A stretch of 64,000 nt of DNA from JAYPAN01 sp049597955 (lineage in GTDB: Bacteria; Pseudomonadota; Alphaproteobacteria; RS24). The stretch is taken from contig JBMYND010000001.1 of NCBI GenBank assembly GCA_049597955.1, forward strand, positions 186,001 through 250,000, in the 5' to 3' direction. Positions 43,541 through 51,517 of this stretch are shown one piece after another. The translations under genes and the position numbers were made by a program. Numbering within the stretch: position 1 is the stretch's first letter; each line of letters starts with the position of its first letter. A model generated the notes under the pieces. It had not been told where the DNA came from, did not search any database, and saw only the letters and a list, made by a program, of their open reading frames with translations.

Positions 43541-43828
43541 ATGATGACCGACGCGGATAATTTTGAATCGCACAAGCTCGATGCGCGCCGTCGCAAACTT
43601 TATTTCCGCTCCTGTCATCGCGGCATTAAGGAAATGGATATTATCTTTGGCCGTTTTGCCCGTGCAGTGCTTGTTGAACTGGATGAGGCGGCGCTTGAGG
43701 ATTATGAGCGCATGCTGGAATTGCCGGATGACATGCTGTTTGCCTGGGCAACGGGCCGCGAGCAAGTGCCGGAAGATTTGCAATCGCCCTTGTTGATGCG
43801 GCTGTTGGACAGCGCCCTGCAGGCTTAA
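43541..43828 (+). CDS. sdhE: Succinate dehydrogenase flavinylation factor SdhE
   Basis: A 95-residue five-helix protein that promotes covalent FAD attachment to SdhA. The signature RGxxE is present in CHRGIKEMDIIFGRFA, preceded by ARRRKLYFRS and followed by LEDYERMLELPDDMLFAWATG. The start is set at ATG 43541 (ATG 43544 follows directly) because GAGG lies 7 bases upstream; the frame opens at 43505. It lies between recG and mfd, the usual place in this class. Confidence 0.92.
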   Translation: MMTDADNFESHKLDARRRKLYFRSCHRGIKEMDIIFGRFARAVLVELDEAALEDYERMLELPDDMLFAWATGREQVPEDLQSPLLMRLLDSALQA

Positions 43829-43855
43829 AACGGCTTAATTTACCGGAAGAGACTT

Positions 43856-46800
43856 ATGGCCGACGCTTTGCACAATAAGCTGATTGAGGCACCATCGCTC
43901 ACTTTGGGGCGGGTGCCGGATGGCTATCAAGCGATAATGTTGGCACAATTATGTCGCATGGAGGGCGGCAGGCTGGTCTTTATTGCCCGCGATGGCAGCC
44001 GCATTGCCACGTTGAAGCGCAGTCTTGCCTTTTTTGCACCGGATATAACGCTGATTGACCTGCCGGCATGGGATTGCCTGCCTTATGACCGGCTGTCGCC
44101 GCAACTTGCGGTGAGTGCGGCGCGTATGGCGGCGTTGTCGGCATTGGCGGGCATGGGCGACACGCCGCATATTGTTTTGACGACGATTTCGGCCGCTTGC
44201 CAAAAAATGCCGCCAAGGGCGCATATTGCGCGACTGAGTTTTCATTGTCGCCCGGGGCAAGTGCTGGATGTTGACGCCTTAACCGCATTTTTGGCCGAAA
44301 ATGGCTATGCGCGTTGTTCTACCGTTTTGGAGCCGGGCGATTATGCGCTTCGTGGCGGGATTATCGATTTATTTGCGCCCGGTGCCGACGCGCCAGTGCG
44401 GCTCGATTTATTCGGCGAAACGCTGGAAAGTATTCGCTCATTCGATGCTGAGACCCAGCGCACGACCGGCCAATTGCAGGAATTGACGCTGACCGGCGCC
44501 GGGGAGGTTTTGCTGGACAGCGATGCGGTGCAGCGTTTCCGGCGCGGTTATGTTGCTGTCTTTGGCACGGTGATGGATGCCGACCCGCTTTATGAAGCGA
44601 TTAGCGGCGGCGCGCGCTATCCCGGCATGGAGCATTGGCTCCCTTTGTTTTATGAAGGGCTGGAAACGCTGTTCGACCATTGCGGCGATGCGCTTTTTGT
44701 TGCCGATGCGCAAATGGAAACCGCCTATCAGGAGCGTATGGCGCAAATCTCAGACTATTATCAGGCGCGTGCGGATGCGCTGGAAGCCATGAAAGGTGAG
44801 GGGGGCAAAACCGGCAGCATGGCGGCGTCGAGCCGTATTATTAAGCCATTGGCGCCGGAGCAACTTTATATTGTGGCTGATGATTGGGTGGCGGCCTGCG
44901 GCAAGGTAAGGATGCGGCGGCTTGACCCGTTCACCCTGCCGGAAGCGGCGCAAGTGGTTAATCTTGATGGCGAAGAGGGCTATCGCTTCGCCGCCGAACG
45001 CGCGCAGCAAGATGTCAATTTATTTGCCGCCGTGGTCGAGCATATTGAGGCGCATCAAAAAGTCGGGCGGCGCGTTGTATTGACCGGTTGGAGCGAAGGG
45101 TCAACGGAGCGGCTGACCGGTCTGCTGCGCGATCATGGGCTGGATGTGGCGCAGCAAATGACAAGCTGGCAGGAAGTTCAATCGCTGCCGCCAGCCAGTT
45201 GCGCCATAGCGACAGTCAGTCTTGAACATGGGTTTGTGACGCAAAATTTAGCTGTCATCACCGAGCAAGATATTCTCGGAGACCGCATGGTGCGTCCGCG
45301 CAATCGCAAGCGGGCTGAAAACTTCTTGACCGAGGCATCAAGCCTGAGCCAAGGCGACCATGTGGTGCATGTTGAGCATGGCATTGGCCGTTTTGAAGGC
45401 TTGCAGACGATTGATGTGGGCGGTGCGCCGCATGATTGTTTGAAACTTGTTTATCACGGCGATGCGCGGCTGTTTTTGCCGGTTGAAAATATCGACTTGC
45501 TGAGCCGCTTTGGTGGCGATGATGTGGCGGTCGCGCTTGACCGGCTGGGTGGCACGGCTTGGCAAATGCGCAAAAGCCGATTGAAAGAAAAGCTGAAACT
45601 GATTGCCGAGCAATTGATTAAAACCGCGGCGGCGCGGGCCATGCGCAAAGGCGAGAAATTGCTTGCCGAGCCGGCTATTTTTGACGGATTTTGCAGCCGC
45701 TTTCCCTATGAGGAAACTGAAGACCAGCTTGATGCCATTGAGGCGGTGATGGATGATTTATCCGGCGGCAGGCCAATGGACAGGTTGATTTGCGGCGATG
45801 TCGGCTTTGGTAAAACCGAAGTCGCCCTGCGCGCTGCTTTTATTGCAGCCATGTCAGGCAAGCAAGTGGCGGTGGTTGCGCCGACAACTTTGCTGGCGCG
45901 CCAGCATGGCCAGACATTCAAAGACCGCTTTGCCGGTCTGCCGGTTAAAATCGGCGAATTATCGCGTCTGATTGGCAGCAAGGAGGCGGCGGAGACAAAA
46001 GCCGGACTGGCGGACGGGCAGGTGGATATTGTGATAGGCACACATGCGCTTTTGTCAAAGAATATCGCTTTTGACCGGCTTGGCTTGGTGGTGATTGATG
46101 AGGAGCAGCATTTCGGCGTCGCGCATAAGGAACGGTTGAAAGAATTGCGGGCCGAGGTGCATGTGTTGACCCTGACAGCCACGCCAATACCGCGCACGCT
46201 GCAAATGGCTTTGAGCGGTGTGCGCGATTTGTCGCTTATTGCGACACCGCCGGTTGACCGGCTGGCTGTGCGCACTTATGTCACGCCGTTTGATGCGGTG
46301 GGGATACGCGAAGCCCTGTTGCGCGAAAAATTCCGCAATGGCCAGAGTTTCATCATTGTGCCGCGCATTTCCGATATTGAGGAAATGGTCAGCTTCTTAA
46401 ATGACAGCGTGCCGGAAGTGCGCTTTATCACGGCGCATGGGCAAATGAGTGGCGGTGACTTGGAAAGCCGAATGACGGCGTTTTACGAGGCGCGCTATGA
46501 TGTGCTGGTCTCAACATCGATTATTGAAAGCGGGCTCGATATTCCAACCGCCAATACAATTGTAATTCACCGCGCCGATATGTTTGGGCTTGCCCAATTA
46601 TATCAAATGCGCGGCCGCGTTGGGCGCTCTAAAACACGCGCCTTTGCCTATTTAACCTATAATGAAAACAAGCCATTAACAGAAAATGCAGAGAAACGAC
46701 TAAAAGTCATGCAATCGCTTGACAGTTTGGGGGCGGGCTTCAATCTGGCCAGCTATGATTTGGATTTGCGTGGTGCCGGTAATCTGGTCGGCGAAGAACA

Positions 46801-47344
46801 ATCCGGCCATGTGAAAGAAGTCGGCTATGAATTATACCAGTCCATGCTTGAAGAAGCCGTCGCCCAGCAACAAGGGGTTGAGACGGAAGAAAGCTGGTCG
46901 CCGCAAATCAATGCCGGTATTTCTGTGCTTATTCCTGAAGCCTATGTCCCTGATTTGGATGTGCGTATGGGGTTGTATCGACGTTTGTCCGGCCTTGGCG
47001 ACAGCATGGCAATTGATGGCTTGGCGGCGGAAATTATTGACCGCTTTGGCGCTTTGCCCGATGAGGTGCGGCATTTGCTGGCCGTGCTTGAAATTAAAAT
47101 TGATTGTTTGGCCGCGGGCATTGAAAAAATGGATGCTGGGCCAAAGGGCGTGGCCGTATTTTTCCGCAATGTGCAATTTGCCAATCCCGAAAAACTGATT
47201 GCCTATGTGACGCAACATCCGGCGCAAATAAAAATCCGGCCCGACCAGAGCCTGGTGTTTCGTGTGGCGGCCGATACGGATGAGGCGCGCTTGCAAGCCG
47301 CGCGGCGGGTGGCGCGTCAACTGGCGGAACTGGCTGCTGCCTGA
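43856..47344 (+). CDS. mfd: Transcription-repair coupling factor Mfd
   Basis: A 1162-residue translocase that removes stalled RNA polymerase and recruits UvrA. Seen in order: the UvrB-homology region (about 1-330, PAWDCLPYDRLSP, YALRGGIIDLFAPG), RNA-polymerase-interacting domain (GDHVVHVEHGIGRFEGLQ), RecG-like helicase core (Walker A GDVGFGKTEVALRAAFIA, DEEQHFGVAHKERLK, TATPIPRTLQMAL, STSIIESGLDIPTANT, QLYQMRGRVGRS) and C-terminal autoinhibitory domain with the UvrA-contact region. It overlaps the convergent frnE-like gene by 28 bases. Confidence 0.98.
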   Translation: MADALHNKLIEAPSLTLGRVPDGYQAIMLAQLCRMEGGRLVFIARDGSRIATLKRSLAFFAPDITLIDLPAWDCLPYDRLSPQLAVSAARMAALSALAGMGDTPHIVLTTISAACQKMPPRAHIARLSFHCRPGQVLDVDALTAFLAENGYARCSTVLEPGDYALRGGIIDLFAPGADAPVRLDLFGETLESIRSFDAETQRTTGQLQELTLTGAGEVLLDSDAVQRFRRGYVAVFGTVMDADPLYEAISGGARYPGMEHWLPLFYEGLETLFDHCGDALFVADAQMETAYQERMAQISDYYQARADALEAMKGEGGKTGSMAASSRIIKPLAPEQLYIVADDWVAACGKVRMRRLDPFTLPEAAQVVNLDGEEGYRFAAERAQQDVNLFAAVVEHIEAHQKVGRRVVLTGWSEGSTERLTGLLRDHGLDVAQQMTSWQEVQSLPPASCAIATVSLEHGFVTQNLAVITEQDILGDRMVRPRNRKRAENFLTEASSLSQGDHVVHVEHGIGRFEGLQTIDVGGAPHDCLKLVYHGDARLFLPVENIDLLSRFGGDDVAVALDRLGGTAWQMRKSRLKEKLKLIAEQLIKTAAARAMRKGEKLLAEPAIFDGFCSRFPYEETEDQLDAIEAVMDDLSGGRPMDRLICGDVGFGKTEVALRAAFIAAMSGKQVAVVAPTTLLARQHGQTFKDRFAGLPVKIGELSRLIGSKEAAETKAGLADGQVDIVIGTHALLSKNIAFDRLGLVVIDEEQHFGVAHKERLKELRAEVHVLTLTATPIPRTLQMALSGVRDLSLIATPPVDRLAVRTYVTPFDAVGIREALLREKFRNGQSFIIVPRISDIEEMVSFLNDSVPEVRFITAHGQMSGGDLESRMTAFYEARYDVLVSTSIIESGLDIPTANTIVIHRADMFGLAQLYQMRGRVGRSKTRAFAYLTYNENKPLTENAEKRLKVMQSLDSLGAGFNLASYDLDLRGAGNLVGEEQSGHVKEVGYELYQSMLEEAVAQQQGVETEESWSPQINAGISVLIPEAYVPDLDVRMGLYRRLSGLGDSMAIDGLAAEIIDRFGALPDEVRHLLAVLEIKIDCLAAGIEKMDAGPKGVAVFFRNVQFANPEKLIAYVTQHPAQIKIRPDQSLVFRVAADTDEARLQAARRVARQLAELAAA

Positions 47345-48033
47345 TTTTGCTGCGCCAGCTTGCTTTGGGCTTTTTGGAAAAACCGCGCCAGCGTCTCCGG
47401 CTCTTGTGCGCCGACCACCAGCATTTTGCCGCCGACCAGAAAACCCGGCACACCGGTCACGCCCAAATCGCGCGCGGCGGCGTCATCATTGCGGGTTTGT
47501 TCAATATCGGCATCCGAGGCGAGGAGGCGGGCAATCAGCGCCGTATCCATATCATGCATGCCGGCAATATCCAAAAGCACCTCGGTTTCGCCAATATCTT
47601 GGCCATGCTCGAAATAGCGCGAAAACAGCGTTTCGGCGACCTGATGCTGACGACCCGTGCTGGCCGCCCAACGAATGAGCCGGTGAGCGTTCATTGTGTT
47701 GGGCGTGCGGGTGATTTTTTCAAAGGCAAAATTAATGCCGGTTCCTTCCGCCACAGCCATGATATTTTTCATAATATGTTTGGTGCCATCCGGGCCAAAT
47801 TTGGCACGCATTTGTTTTTCGCGGTCATAGCCTTGCGGCGGGGTGGCCGGGTCAAGCTGAAAGGGGCGCCACATCAGATTGACCGGCATGTCGCCCAAAC
47901 TTGCCAGCGCGGCATCAAGCTTGCGCTTGCCAATATAACACCAAGGGCAAATCACATCGGAAATAATGTCGAGTTGCAGGACGGGGTTTTCGCCCGCATT
48001 ATTTGTATTGTCTGTATCGCTGGCAGTGGTCAT
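47317..48033 (-). CDS. DsbA-family oxidoreductase, FrnE-like
   Basis: A 238-residue cytoplasmic DsbA-fold protein without a signal peptide. The thioredoxin-type active site is DVICPWCYIGKRKLD (CPWC), with the helical insert FQLDPATPPQGYDR and MNAHRLIRWA, and the cis-Pro loop LGVTGVPGFLVGGK. These fit FrnE, a disulfide oxidoreductase/isomerase linked to oxidative stress in Deinococcus. ATG 48033 follows GGGAGA; 48084 is an upstream alternative. Its end lies inside the end of mfd on the other strand. Confidence 0.9.
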   Translation of the reverse strand: MTTASDTDNTNNAGENPVLQLDIISDVICPWCYIGKRKLDAALASLGDMPVNLMWRPFQLDPATPPQGYDREKQMRAKFGPDGTKHIMKNIMAVAEGTGINFAFEKITRTPNTMNAHRLIRWAASTGRQHQVAETLFSRYFEHGQDIGETEVLLDIAGMHDMDTALIARLLASDADIEQTRNDDAAARDLGVTGVPGFLVGGKMLVVGAQEPETLARFFQKAQSKLAQQNQAAASSAS

Positions 48034-48136
48034 CTGTTTCTCCCTGAAGATGAGCAATAAATGTGGCAAAAACCGGTTGGACATGTCAACTTACGCGCCG
48101 GTTCATAATGAGATTTTGAACAGATGGGAGATAATT

Positions 48137-48910
48137 ATGGAGAATGGGGATATTTTGCTGGCGCATGGATTGGGCGGCAAAACCGCTTTGGTGACCGGTG
48201 CCAGCTCCGGTTTGGGCGCGCGCTTTGCCCATGTGCTGGCGGCAGCTGGCGCGCGGGTGATTATTGTCGCGCGACGGCTGGACAGGTTGGAAGAATTGGA
48301 AAAACAGATAAAAAATACCGGTGGTGAGATTATTTCTCAGGAGTTTGATGTTAATAATATCAGTGCAATAGAAGAATTTTATCAGAATCTGGAAAAACAA
48401 GGCTGGATGCCGGATATTCTGGTCAATAATGCCGGTATGAATGTTGTCGGTGCGGCGCTTGATTTATCAATTGACGATTATCAGACCATTATTTCAACCA
48501 ATATGTCGGCGCCGTTCTTTTTGGCGCGCGAATTTGCCCGTCATCATATAGCGGCAGGCAATCCGGCGCGAATTATCAATATTGCTTCGGTGGGCGCGCG
48601 CGAAGTGCTGCCCGGCATTACCCCTTATTGCATGTCGAAATCGGGCATTTTGATGATGACGCGGGGGCTGGCGCGCGAATGGGCGCGCCATGACATTAAC
48701 GTCAATGCGATATGTCCCGGTTATATTGAAACGGAAATCAATGATTTTTGGTGGCAAACGGAAGGTGGCAAAAAGCAGATAAGCGGCTTTCCGCGTCGTC
48801 GCTTGGCCGGGCAGGAAGATTTGGACGGCGCGCTGTTATTGCTGGCTGGCGTGCAAGGCAAGGGCATGACCGGCACTTCCATTACGGTTGATGACGGGCA
48901 ATACATCTGA
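48137..48910 (+). CDS. Short-chain dehydrogenase/reductase (SDR)
   Basis: A 257-residue NAD(P)-dependent oxidoreductase. Cofactor motif TGASSGLG, acidic/basic selector region IIVARRLDRLEELE (Arg favours NADP), NNAG, catalytic Ser in NIASVGAREV, YCMSK (YxxxK) and the C-terminal GTSITVDDGQ. MENGDILLAHGLGGKTALVTG at the start recalls FabG-like enzymes of fatty-acid or 3-hydroxyacyl metabolism. GGGAG precedes ATG 48137. Followed by tatD on the same strand after 12 bases; divergent from the frnE-like gene. Confidence 0.92.
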   Translation: MENGDILLAHGLGGKTALVTGASSGLGARFAHVLAAAGARVIIVARRLDRLEELEKQIKNTGGEIISQEFDVNNISAIEEFYQNLEKQGWMPDILVNNAGMNVVGAALDLSIDDYQTIISTNMSAPFFLAREFARHHIAAGNPARIINIASVGAREVLPGITPYCMSKSGILMMTRGLAREWARHDINVNAICPGYIETEINDFWWQTEGGKKQISGFPRRRLAGQEDLDGALLLLAGVQGKGMTGTSITVDDGQYI

Positions 48911-48922
48911 TAGCAGTTAGTG

Positions 48923-49717
48923 ATGCTTGTTGACAGCCATTGCCATTTGGATTTTCCCGATTTCGACCCTGACCGGTCGGAGGTTTTGGCGCGGGCGCGG
49001 GCGGCAGGCGTTGGTTATTTGCTGACCATATCGACCAAAATCACCGAAGCCGAGAAAATCATTAAACTGGCGGAAGCGATTCCCGATGCCGGTTGCTCAA
49101 TAGGCATTCATCCGCATGAGGCCGGGCGCGAACCGGCAACCGACAGCGCCCAGCTTGTTGCCATTGCCGCCCATGAGCGGGTGATAGGTATTGGCGAGAC
49201 CGGTCTTGATTATTTTTACGAACACAGTCCGCGCAATGCCCAGCAGCGCAATTTTCGCGCTCATATTGACGCGGCGCGCATTTCCGGCCTGCCATTGATT
49301 GTCCATGCGCGTGACGCCGATGAAGATACGGCGGATATTTTGGAAGATGAAATGGCCAATGGCGCTTATCCGGGCCTGATTCACTGTTTTACCGCCGGGC
49401 CGGAATTGGCGCGAAGGGCGCTGGATTTGGGCCTGTATATTTCAATATCCGGCATAGCCACGTTCAAAAATGCCCGCGATTTGCGTGATGTGATTAAGAC
49501 CATTCCGCTTGACCGGCTATTGGTGGAAACCGATTCTCCTTTTCTGGCGCCCGTGCCGCATCGCGGTCGGCGCAATGAACCGGCCTATGTCGCCGATACG
49601 GCGGCTGCCCTGGCCGAATTATTTGAAATATCGCCAGCGGCTTTGGCAGCGCAGACAACGGATAATTTTTTTCGCCTGTTCAGCAAGGCAAAACGGCCAC
49701 AACAGGCGGTCGGCTAA
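48923..49717 (+). CDS. TatD-family metal-dependent DNase
   Basis: A 264-residue TIM-barrel hydrolase of the TatD group, 3'-5' exonuclease in E. coli. Metal-binding motifs: DSHCHLDFPDF (HxH), GETGLDYFYEHSP, the IVHARDADEDT His, LIHCFTAG and ETDSPFLAPVPHRGRRNEP. GTG 48920 directly precedes ATG 48923 in frame. Its stop overlaps the ATG of the next gene by one base (TAATG). In this class tatD normally follows metG, but here metG lies 14 kb away. Confidence 0.92.
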   Translation: MLVDSHCHLDFPDFDPDRSEVLARARAAGVGYLLTISTKITEAEKIIKLAEAIPDAGCSIGIHPHEAGREPATDSAQLVAIAAHERVIGIGETGLDYFYEHSPRNAQQRNFRAHIDAARISGLPLIVHARDADEDTADILEDEMANGAYPGLIHCFTAGPELARRALDLGLYISISGIATFKNARDLRDVIKTIPLDRLLVETDSPFLAPVPHRGRRNEPAYVADTAAALAELFEISPAALAAQTTDNFFRLFSKAKRPQQAVG

Positions 49718-50520
49718 TGGGGTTAAGCTTTCGATTGCTGGGCTGCGGCTCTTCCGGCGGCGTGCCGCGCATCCATGGCGATTGGGGTGATTGCGATCCG
49801 GATAATCCGAAAAATCGGCGGACACGCTGTTCCTTGCTGGTATCCCGGCAAGGGCAGGGCGGCGTAACCACTGTGTTGATTGACACGTCACCCGATATGC
49901 ACCGGCAATTGGTCGATGCCGGCACCAATTGGCTTGATGGCGTGCTTTACACGCATGACCATGCCGACCAGACACATGGCATTGATGATTTGCGGGCAAT
50001 GGTCTACGCGGCGCGCCGGCGTATTGATGTTTGGATGGATGCGGCGACAGCCAAAACGCTGACCAATCGCTTTGCCTATTGTTTTGAAAAACTGCAAGGC
50101 TCGGATTACCCGTCAATTTTGAACGATAACCGAATTGAAAAACCCTATCGGCCGATTGATATTGGCGGGCAGGGCGGGGTGATTTCGGCATTGCCCTTTC
50201 GGCAAATACACGGAAAAATCGACTCGCTTGGCTTTCGTATTGAAAATACGGCCTATTCCAGCGATGTCAGCGATTTGCCGGAAGAAAGCCATAATGCATT
50301 GACCGGCCTTGATTTATGGATTGTTGATGCGCTGCGCCGCGACCCGCACCCGACCCATTTTCATCTCGATAAAACGCTCCGCATGATTGAGCAATTCAAG
50401 CCAAAACAGGCGATACTGACTAATTTGCATATTGATATGGATTACGAGACATTGTGCCGCGAATTGCCGAGCCATATTCGCCCGGCTTATGATGGTATGA
50501 TTGTCGCAAAAGGCGGATAA
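49717..50520 (+). CDS. Metallo-beta-lactamase fold hydrolase, PhnP-like
   Basis: A 267-residue MBL-fold protein. Metal ligands are in YTHDHADQTHGIDDL (HxHxDH), the later VIDT/DTSPDMHRQL strand, YSSDVSDLP and TNLHIDMDY. N-terminal LLGCGSSGGVPRIHGDWGDCDPDNPKNRRTRCS, with Cys pairs, is characteristic of the PhnP-like group, cyclic phosphodiesterases. It is coupled to tatD. Its exact substrate here is unknown. Confidence 0.9.
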   Translation: MGLSFRLLGCGSSGGVPRIHGDWGDCDPDNPKNRRTRCSLLVSRQGQGGVTTVLIDTSPDMHRQLVDAGTNWLDGVLYTHDHADQTHGIDDLRAMVYAARRRIDVWMDAATAKTLTNRFAYCFEKLQGSDYPSILNDNRIEKPYRPIDIGGQGGVISALPFRQIHGKIDSLGFRIENTAYSSDVSDLPEESHNALTGLDLWIVDALRRDPHPTHFHLDKTLRMIEQFKPKQAILTNLHIDMDYETLCRELPSHIRPAYDGMIVAKGG

Positions 50521-50638
50521 GCGTCAAGCTGTTGCCCAAATATACCTCAAAGCAAAAAGTGACACTATCTCATTTATATTTGTTTGAAGTTGCCAGTCCT
50601 TTTATTTAAGTTTGGGGCAGAGTTAAGAGGGGTTAGTT

Positions 50639-51466
50639 ATGCGTGCCGGGTTTTCACTCATCGAATTATTGGTTGTGGTCGCCATTATTGGCATTTTGGC
50701 CGCTGTCGGCGTGGTGGGTTATCAGGGCTATATAGACTCAACCAAAAAAGAAGCGGCGTTAGCCAATGGCCGTCAAGTTGCGCGCGCCATTGAGCAAGAT
50801 TGGCTGTCATTGGCCAATGGTATTAATGGCACGACGGAATTGGGCAATAAGCTGACCATTGCCGGTGTCGAACTGACCACACAAGTGAAGGGCGACAGCA
50901 GTTGCTACAAATATAGCGAGAACATTAAGCAATATCTCAATGAGACGTGGAAAAACGCCTATGACAGTGAGATTGACTATGCGGTCAATCTACATACGGA
51001 ACACGCTAATTCGCTGGCCAGTCCCAAAACAAGCATTAAGCCCGGCCAGTTTGCTTTGCAATGCGCCAATATATGCGAGCCGACAGGCGGCAATTTTTAT
51101 TTGCATACATGCAATTGCACCGGTAGCGAAGATTGCACTTTGTTTAATTTCTCCAAAGCCGATTATGAAACATTTATTGCCGATTCCGATTGCTATCCGA
51201 CGCTGACCGCCAGCTGCGCTTATGATGAGGGCGATGCGCCGCGCGATGCTTATGATTATTATCAATTTGCTGAGACGCAGGCGCTGGTTTCACAAGGCAT
51301 TGAGGTCTGGACTGGCACGGCGAGTGATGCGGATGCGTCGCGTTATGTATCCGTCGGCAATCACATGCCGGAATGGCTGTGTCCGCAGCCGGTTGTGAAT
51401 ATGGCGTCTTCCGCCGTTGGTTGTGCATGTGACAATCCGGGGGATGCCTCTTATCCGTGTCAGTAG
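50639..51466 (+). CDS. Type IV pilin-like protein, cysteine-rich
   Basis: A 275-residue protein with a class III signal: leader MRAG, cleavage before Phe5, and the hydrophobic helix FSLIELLVVVAIIGILAAV with Glu at mature position 5. The C-terminal domain is large for a pilin and holds 12 Cys, including CANIC, CNC, CAC and a final CQ. That suggests several disulfides rather than one C-terminal loop. AGAGGGG precedes ATG 50639. No prepilin peptidase, PilB or secretin gene is in the window, so the assembly machine must be elsewhere. It stands 51 bases ahead of the large secreted repeat protein on the same strand. Could be a major pilin, a minor pilin or a pseudopilin. Confidence 0.85.
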   Translation: MRAGFSLIELLVVVAIIGILAAVGVVGYQGYIDSTKKEAALANGRQVARAIEQDWLSLANGINGTTELGNKLTIAGVELTTQVKGDSSCYKYSENIKQYLNETWKNAYDSEIDYAVNLHTEHANSLASPKTSIKPGQFALQCANICEPTGGNFYLHTCNCTGSEDCTLFNFSKADYETFIADSDCYPTLTASCAYDEGDAPRDAYDYYQFAETQALVSQGIEVWTGTASDADASRYVSVGNHMPEWLCPQPVVNMASSAVGCACDNPGDASYPCQ

Positions 51467-51517
51467 GTTTTTGTAACCGGGCAGAATTTGTCGTCCGGTC
51501 GTGTTAGGGAGTGGTTC

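Noticed and set aside
50552..50580. Promoter for the pilin gene at TATATT 50575-50580
   Set aside because: No acceptable -35 box at 16-18 bases and no sigma-54 GG-N10-GC pattern found upstream.
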